Below, one piece after another: positions 4,496 to 7,681 of a stretch of DNA of 7,681 bases. The notes under the pieces are model-generated. The model worked only from the letters and a program-made list of their open reading frames with translations, did no database searches and was not told the DNA's origin. The stretch's first letter is position 1, and every line of letters begins with the position of its first letter. Location of the stretch: contig JABEUL010000113.1 in assembly GCA_013044465.1 (NCBI GenBank), positions 1 to 7,681 of the forward strand, read 5' to 3'. This stretch comes from Acidimicrobiales bacterium (GTDB lineage Bacteria > Actinomycetota > Acidimicrobiia > Acidimicrobiales > JABEUL01). Made by a program: the position numbers and the translations under genes.

Positions 4496-6022
4496 ATGGC
4501 AGAGTTAACAATTCAAGCCGCAGATATTGCAGCGGCATTAAAAAAGAATGTGGAAGGGTTCCACCCTGACGTAGCGATTGAGCAAATTGGACGGATCACT
4601 GAAGTTGGAGACGGTATTGCTCGAGTGAGTGGGCTGCCCAATGCTTCAGTTAATGAATTGCTGGAGTTTGAAGGCGGAGTAGTGGGCTTGGCACTTAACT
4701 TGGACGAAGACACTATTGGTGCTGTAGTGCTTGGAAGTGATGAGAGCCTAGAAGAGGACCAGATCGTCAAGGCAACCGGGCAGATTTTGTCGGTTCCAGT
4801 AGGAGACTCTCTACTAGGTCGAGTTGTAAATGCATTGGGTGAGCCCATTGATGGCAAAGGTCCAATTAATGCCACTGAGACTAGGCGTCTAGAAGTTCAG
4901 GCGCCTGGAATTATTTCACGTCAACCCGTCGGGGAACCTCTTCAAACTGGTATTAAGGCAATTGATGCTATGACCCCGATTGGAAGGGGCCAGAGAGAGC
5001 TCATAATTGGTGACAGGAAGACCGGAAAAACTGCGGTAGCCATTGACACCATCATCAATCAAGCTGGCCAAGGCGTAAAGTGCATCTATGTAGCAATCGG
5101 TCAAAAGGGTTCAACTGTTGCCCAGACTGTTGCAACTTTGGCAGAATTTGGAGCACTTGAATACACTGTTGTAGTCTCAGCCCCGGCTTCTGAATCAGCT
5201 CCATTTAAATACTTGGCACCCTATGCGGGATGCGCAATGGGTCAGCACTGGATGGAAAATGGCGAGCACTCTTTAATTATCTACGACGACTTGTCCAAAC
5301 AAGCCGACGCCTACCGCCAACTCTCACTACTACTTAGAAGGCCACCGGGACGTGAAGCTTATCCCGGAGATGTTTTCTATCTACACAGCAGGCTCCTAGA
5401 GCGAGCCGCAAAGCTTTCTGATGCCAAAGGCGGAGGTTCGCTAACTGCCCTTCCCATAATTGAGACAAAAGCTGGTGATGTGAGTGCTTACATTCCAACA
5501 AATGTGATCTCAATTACTGACGGTCAGGTTTATTTGGAAAGCGACCTATTTTATGCAGGAGTACGGCCAGCAATTAACGTTGGTATTTCTGTCTCCAGAG
5601 TAGGTGGTGCGGCACAGATCAAGGCCATGAAAGAAGTGTCTGGAACACTGAAGATCGACTTGGCGCAGTTCCGTGAACTCGAAGCATTTGCGACTTTTGG
5701 TTCCGAGTTAGACAAAGTGTCACAGGCACAGCTTGACCGTGGATACCGACTCATTGAACTATTGAAGCAACCCCTTCATGCACCTATGTCAGTTGAAGAA
5801 CAAGTCGTTGTGATTTTTGCTGGTACGAAGGGATTTTTAGATGATGTCCCAGTGAGCGAAGTCCGCAGATTTGAGCGTGAGTTCAGAGATTTCATGCGTT
5901 CCAGTCACACAGAGATGCTTACTGATATCAAGAACTCGAAAAAACTAAATGATGAAGCTGCACTTAGGAGTGCAATAGATGCATTTAAACGTGACTTCGA
6001 CATAAGCGTGGGCGGCGAGTAA
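4496..6022 (+). CDS. atpA: ATP synthase F1 subunit alpha
   Basis: The 508-residue non-catalytic nucleotide-binding subunit of the alpha3beta3 head. An N-terminal helix and beta-barrel (about 20-95) contain GRITEVGDGIARVSGLPNA (32-50). The central domain has the Walker A P-loop GDRKTGKT (172-179), GQKGSTVAQ (202-210), the Walker B strand SLIIYDDLSKQ (259-269), LLLRRPPGREAYPGDVFY (278-295) and SVSRVGGAAQIKAMK (365-379), whose Arg368 is the arginine finger reaching into the catalytic beta site. The C-terminal helical domain includes FRELEAFATFGSELD (392-406). It ends at residue 508, the ordinary bacterial length, and lacks the roughly 35-residue C-terminal extension of mycobacterial alpha that restrains ATP hydrolysis. 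Start: GGAG at 4485-4488. It ends with tandem TAA codons directly before the atpG ATG. Confidence 0.98.
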   Translation: MAELTIQAADIAAALKKNVEGFHPDVAIEQIGRITEVGDGIARVSGLPNASVNELLEFEGGVVGLALNLDEDTIGAVVLGSDESLEEDQIVKATGQILSVPVGDSLLGRVVNALGEPIDGKGPINATETRRLEVQAPGIISRQPVGEPLQTGIKAIDAMTPIGRGQRELIIGDRKTGKTAVAIDTIINQAGQGVKCIYVAIGQKGSTVAQTVATLAEFGALEYTVVVSAPASESAPFKYLAPYAGCAMGQHWMENGEHSLIIYDDLSKQADAYRQLSLLLRRPPGREAYPGDVFYLHSRLLERAAKLSDAKGGGSLTALPIIETKAGDVSAYIPTNVISITDGQVYLESDLFYAGVRPAINVGISVSRVGGAAQIKAMKEVSGTLKIDLAQFRELEAFATFGSELDKVSQAQLDRGYRLIELLKQPLHAPMSVEEQVVVIFAGTKGFLDDVPVSEVRRFEREFRDFMRSSHTEMLTDIKNSKKLNDEAALRSAIDAFKRDFDISVGGE

Positions 6023-6025
6023 TAA

Positions 6026-6928
6026 ATGGGTGCGGGCCAGGAGCGAATACTCAGAAGCCGAATCAAAGGTGTCGAGTCAACCAAGAAAATAACTAGAGCT
6101 ATGGAGTTAATAGCAGCTTCACAGATAGTTCGCGCTCAAAGCCGTATTGCAGGATCCAGACCCTACCAAGAAGCAGTTGCAAAAGCAGTTGCTGAAGTTG
6201 CTGGCGAAGTCGGAGCAAAGGGTGCCAGGCTCCTTGGAACCCCAACCTCCCCACAATCTGTTGCCGTAGTTGCCGTAGTTGCCGACAGGGGCCTATGTGG
6301 AGGCTATAACTCTGCAGTTTTAAGAACTGTTGAGAGAAAATTTAAGGCGTATCAAAGTGAAGGTGTTGAGATTCATCTTTTCACCGTGGGCAAAAAAGCT
6401 CAATCGTATTTCCGCTACAGAGAAATACCAGTTGAGACAAATTTCGTCGGAATGACCGATAAGCCGAAGTTTAGCGATGCTGAGAAAATAAGCGATGCTT
6501 TAGTAAATAGATTTCAAAACGGTGAGTTTGACTTAGTTGAAATAGTTTCAACAAGATTCATTTCAGCGGGTACTCAAAAAGTTGGAATAGCTCAGCTGCT
6601 TCCATTGCCTGAAAGTGTCAAAGGCGAAACTCAAAGTGGGTATCGCGCCATGCCCGAACTTGAACCCGAAGCAGTGCCTCTACTTGCCGCTCTCTTGCCG
6701 CAGTATTTGGAGACTTCAATTTTTGGTGCACTTTTGGAAGCTTCAGCATCTGAGCACACTGCGAGGCAGAGAGCTATGTCAAGTGCAACGGAGAACGCAG
6801 AAGAACTCATCACGGATTACACCCGAGAGATGAATAGAGTTCGTCAAGAGGCGATCACAACAGAGATCATGGAAATTGTTGGTGGTGCAGAGGCCCTTCG
6901 CCAAGCTGCAGCCGCAGAAAGGAATTAG
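6026..6928 (+). CDS. atpG: ATP synthase F1 subunit gamma
   Basis: The 300-residue central rotor shaft. The N-terminal helix has the family pattern RIKGVESTKKITRAMELIAA (12-31) followed by SQIVRAQ. The Rossmann-like middle domain starts at the VAVVAVVADRGLCGGYN strand (79-95), with DRGLCGGYN the most conserved gamma segment. The C-terminal helix has the gamma signature spread over 252-289 (SSATENAEELI, TREMN, ITTEIMEIVGGAEA). These two terminal helices make the coiled coil that turns inside alpha3beta3. The start ATG follows atpA's TAATAA directly; the only upstream purine-rich sequence is weak (GGCGGCGAG), so re-initiation after atpA is likely. The length is normal. A short 9-bp DNA repeat underlies the VAVVAVVAD strand. 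The ATG of atpD begins 2 nt after the stop. Confidence 0.97.
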   Translation: MGAGQERILRSRIKGVESTKKITRAMELIAASQIVRAQSRIAGSRPYQEAVAKAVAEVAGEVGAKGARLLGTPTSPQSVAVVAVVADRGLCGGYNSAVLRTVERKFKAYQSEGVEIHLFTVGKKAQSYFRYREIPVETNFVGMTDKPKFSDAEKISDALVNRFQNGEFDLVEIVSTRFISAGTQKVGIAQLLPLPESVKGETQSGYRAMPELEPEAVPLLAALLPQYLETSIFGALLEASASEHTARQRAMSSATENAEELITDYTREMNRVRQEAITTEIMEIVGGAEALRQAAAAERN

Positions 6929-6929
6929 T

Positions 6930-7681
6930 ATGAGTACTACATTTGATCAAGATATAAAAGGCAACAAGGTTCACCCAGACGGAAGGGTGGTTGCCATTAC
7001 CGGTCCGGTTGTTGACGTTGAATTTCCGCCGCATGCACTTCCGGCTATCAATACGGCTGTGACCATGCAGATTGACCTTGAAGGCAAAAGTGAAGTTATC
7101 ACTGCCGAAGTTGCTCAACAAATTGGAGAAGGCAGGGTGAGAGCAGTTTGTCTCAAGCCAACTGACGGACTCAGGCGTGGCACTCCGGTTAAAAACACCG
7201 GACGAGGAATAACTGTTCCTGTTGGCTCAGGAGTACTCGGCCACGTGTTCAATGTAATTGGTGAGTCTCTTGATACTCCAAATGTCGAGGGAATTGAAGA
7301 TTGGTGGGAAATACACAGGGAGGCTCCTGCATTTGACTCCCTAGAACCAAGAGCTCAAATGTTTGAGACTGGCATCAAAGTCATCGACCTACTTGAACCT
7401 TATGTCCAGGGTGGCAAGATTGGATTGTTCGGTGGTGCAGGAGTTGGGAAAACTGTTTTAATCATGGAGATGATTAACCGAGTGGCCAAGCAGCACGGTG
7501 GTGTATCAGTGTTCGCCGGCGTTGGTGAGAGAACTCGTGAAGGAACAGACCTTTGGCTTGAAATGCAAGAGTCGGGAGTTATCGACAAAGCAGCTTTAGT
7601 GTATGGTCAGATGGATGAGCCACCTGGGGTCAGATTGAGGGTAGCACTGGCAGCCTTGACTATGGCGGAGTATTTCAGGGA
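6930..7681 (+). CDS. atpD: ATP synthase F1 subunit beta (3' truncated)
   Basis: The catalytic subunit of the F1 head. 250 codons lie in the window and the frame is still open at the right edge (usual length about 470-480). I translated this frame directly. Start ATG 6930 has AAGGA (6919-6923) 6 nt upstream, inside the end of atpG. The beta-barrel contains GRVVAITGPVVDVEFP (18-33). Next come LGHVFNVIGESLD (103-115), IHREAPAF (128-135), ETGIKVIDLLEPYVQGGKIG (146-165), the Walker A P-loop GGAGVGKT (168-175), and GERTREG (199-205), whose Glu200 is the catalytic general base. The last residues are QMDEPPG (227-233) and LTMAEYFR (243-250). EGTDLW (204-209), with Thr where many phyla have Asn, matches mycobacterial beta as I recall it. 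The missing part includes Walker B and the C-terminal domain. Confidence 0.97.
   Translation, partial: MSTTFDQDIKGNKVHPDGRVVAITGPVVDVEFPPHALPAINTAVTMQIDLEGKSEVITAEVAQQIGEGRVRAVCLKPTDGLRRGTPVKNTGRGITVPVGSGVLGHVFNVIGESLDTPNVEGIEDWWEIHREAPAFDSLEPRAQMFETGIKVIDLLEPYVQGGKIGLFGGAGVGKTVLIMEMINRVAKQHGGVSVFAGVGERTREGTDLWLEMQESGVIDKAALVYGQMDEPPGVRLRVALAALTMAEYFR

Noticed and set aside
4513..4875. 120-codon open frame on the minus strand opposite atpA
   Set aside because: It lies opposite a strongly conserved coding region, has Ser/Pro/Thr-rich composition typical of antisense frames, and resembles no family. The other minus-strand frames (for example 1375-1614, 3028-3270 and 4097-4363) are rejected for the same reason.
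6260..6284. Tandem 9-bp repeat GTTGCCGTA (about 2.8 copies) in atpG
   Set aside because: It encodes a Val/Ala beta-strand (VAVVAVVAD) at a place where the family normally has such residues. It is likely a codon coincidence or minor slippage, not a functional element.
1..7681. CRISPR, mobile element, phage, tRNA or novel defence system
   Set aside because: The window is filled by recognisable wecA and atp genes. No spaced repeats, transposase, integrase or tRNA-like fold was seen.

Overview
The window holds the conserved actinobacterial ATP synthase locus, all on the + strand and cut at both ends. It opens inside a WecA/MraY-family glycosyl-1-phosphate transferase. Then come atpZ-like and atpI-like assembly genes, followed by F1Fo subunits a (atpB), c (atpE), b (atpF), delta (atpH), alpha (atpA), gamma (atpG) and the first half of beta (atpD). 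Epsilon (atpC) is expected just past the right edge.

The source is probably a member of Actinomycetota. A wecA (rfe) homologue directly upstream of the atp genes is the order known from Mycobacterium. The a and c subunits match the mycobacterial proteins closely as I remember them (c-subunit segment EAAYFI, Asp in the first helix; a-subunit VPGG.QLFFE and RLFGN.FAGG). The delta subunit carries the duplicated N-terminal domain seen in actinobacteria. The base composition is rather A/T-rich for the phylum and most start and stop spacings are tight, so a streamlined free-living lineage (for example an aquatic acidimicrobial or acI-type one) is plausible. The window contains no rRNA or other marker that settles this. 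Unlike mycobacteria, b and delta are separate genes and alpha has no long C-terminal extension.

Layout: wecA (1-1119, 5' end missing), atpZ-like (1126-1437), atpI-like (about 1466-1882), atpB (1882-2580), a 105-nt gap with two inverted repeats, atpE (2686-2946), atpF (2962-3477), atpH (3507-4412), an 83-nt A/T-rich gap, atpA (4496-6022), atpG (6026-6928) and atpD (6930 onward, 3' end missing). Most genes overlap or lie within 30 nt of each other, so one polycistronic mRNA with translational coupling is likely. The two longer gaps precede the c and alpha genes, two subunits needed in several copies. They are the only places where separate control seems plausible.

Together the genes encode a proton-driven rotary ATP synthase. 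The a subunit and c ring form the proton path, gamma is the rotor shaft, b and delta form the peripheral stalk, and alpha/beta form the catalytic head. AtpZ and AtpI probably help assemble the c ring or supply divalent cations. There is no sign of a mobile element, CRISPR array, phage, RNA gene or novel system. The points worth a second look are details of architecture and intercistronic structure within a well-known operon.
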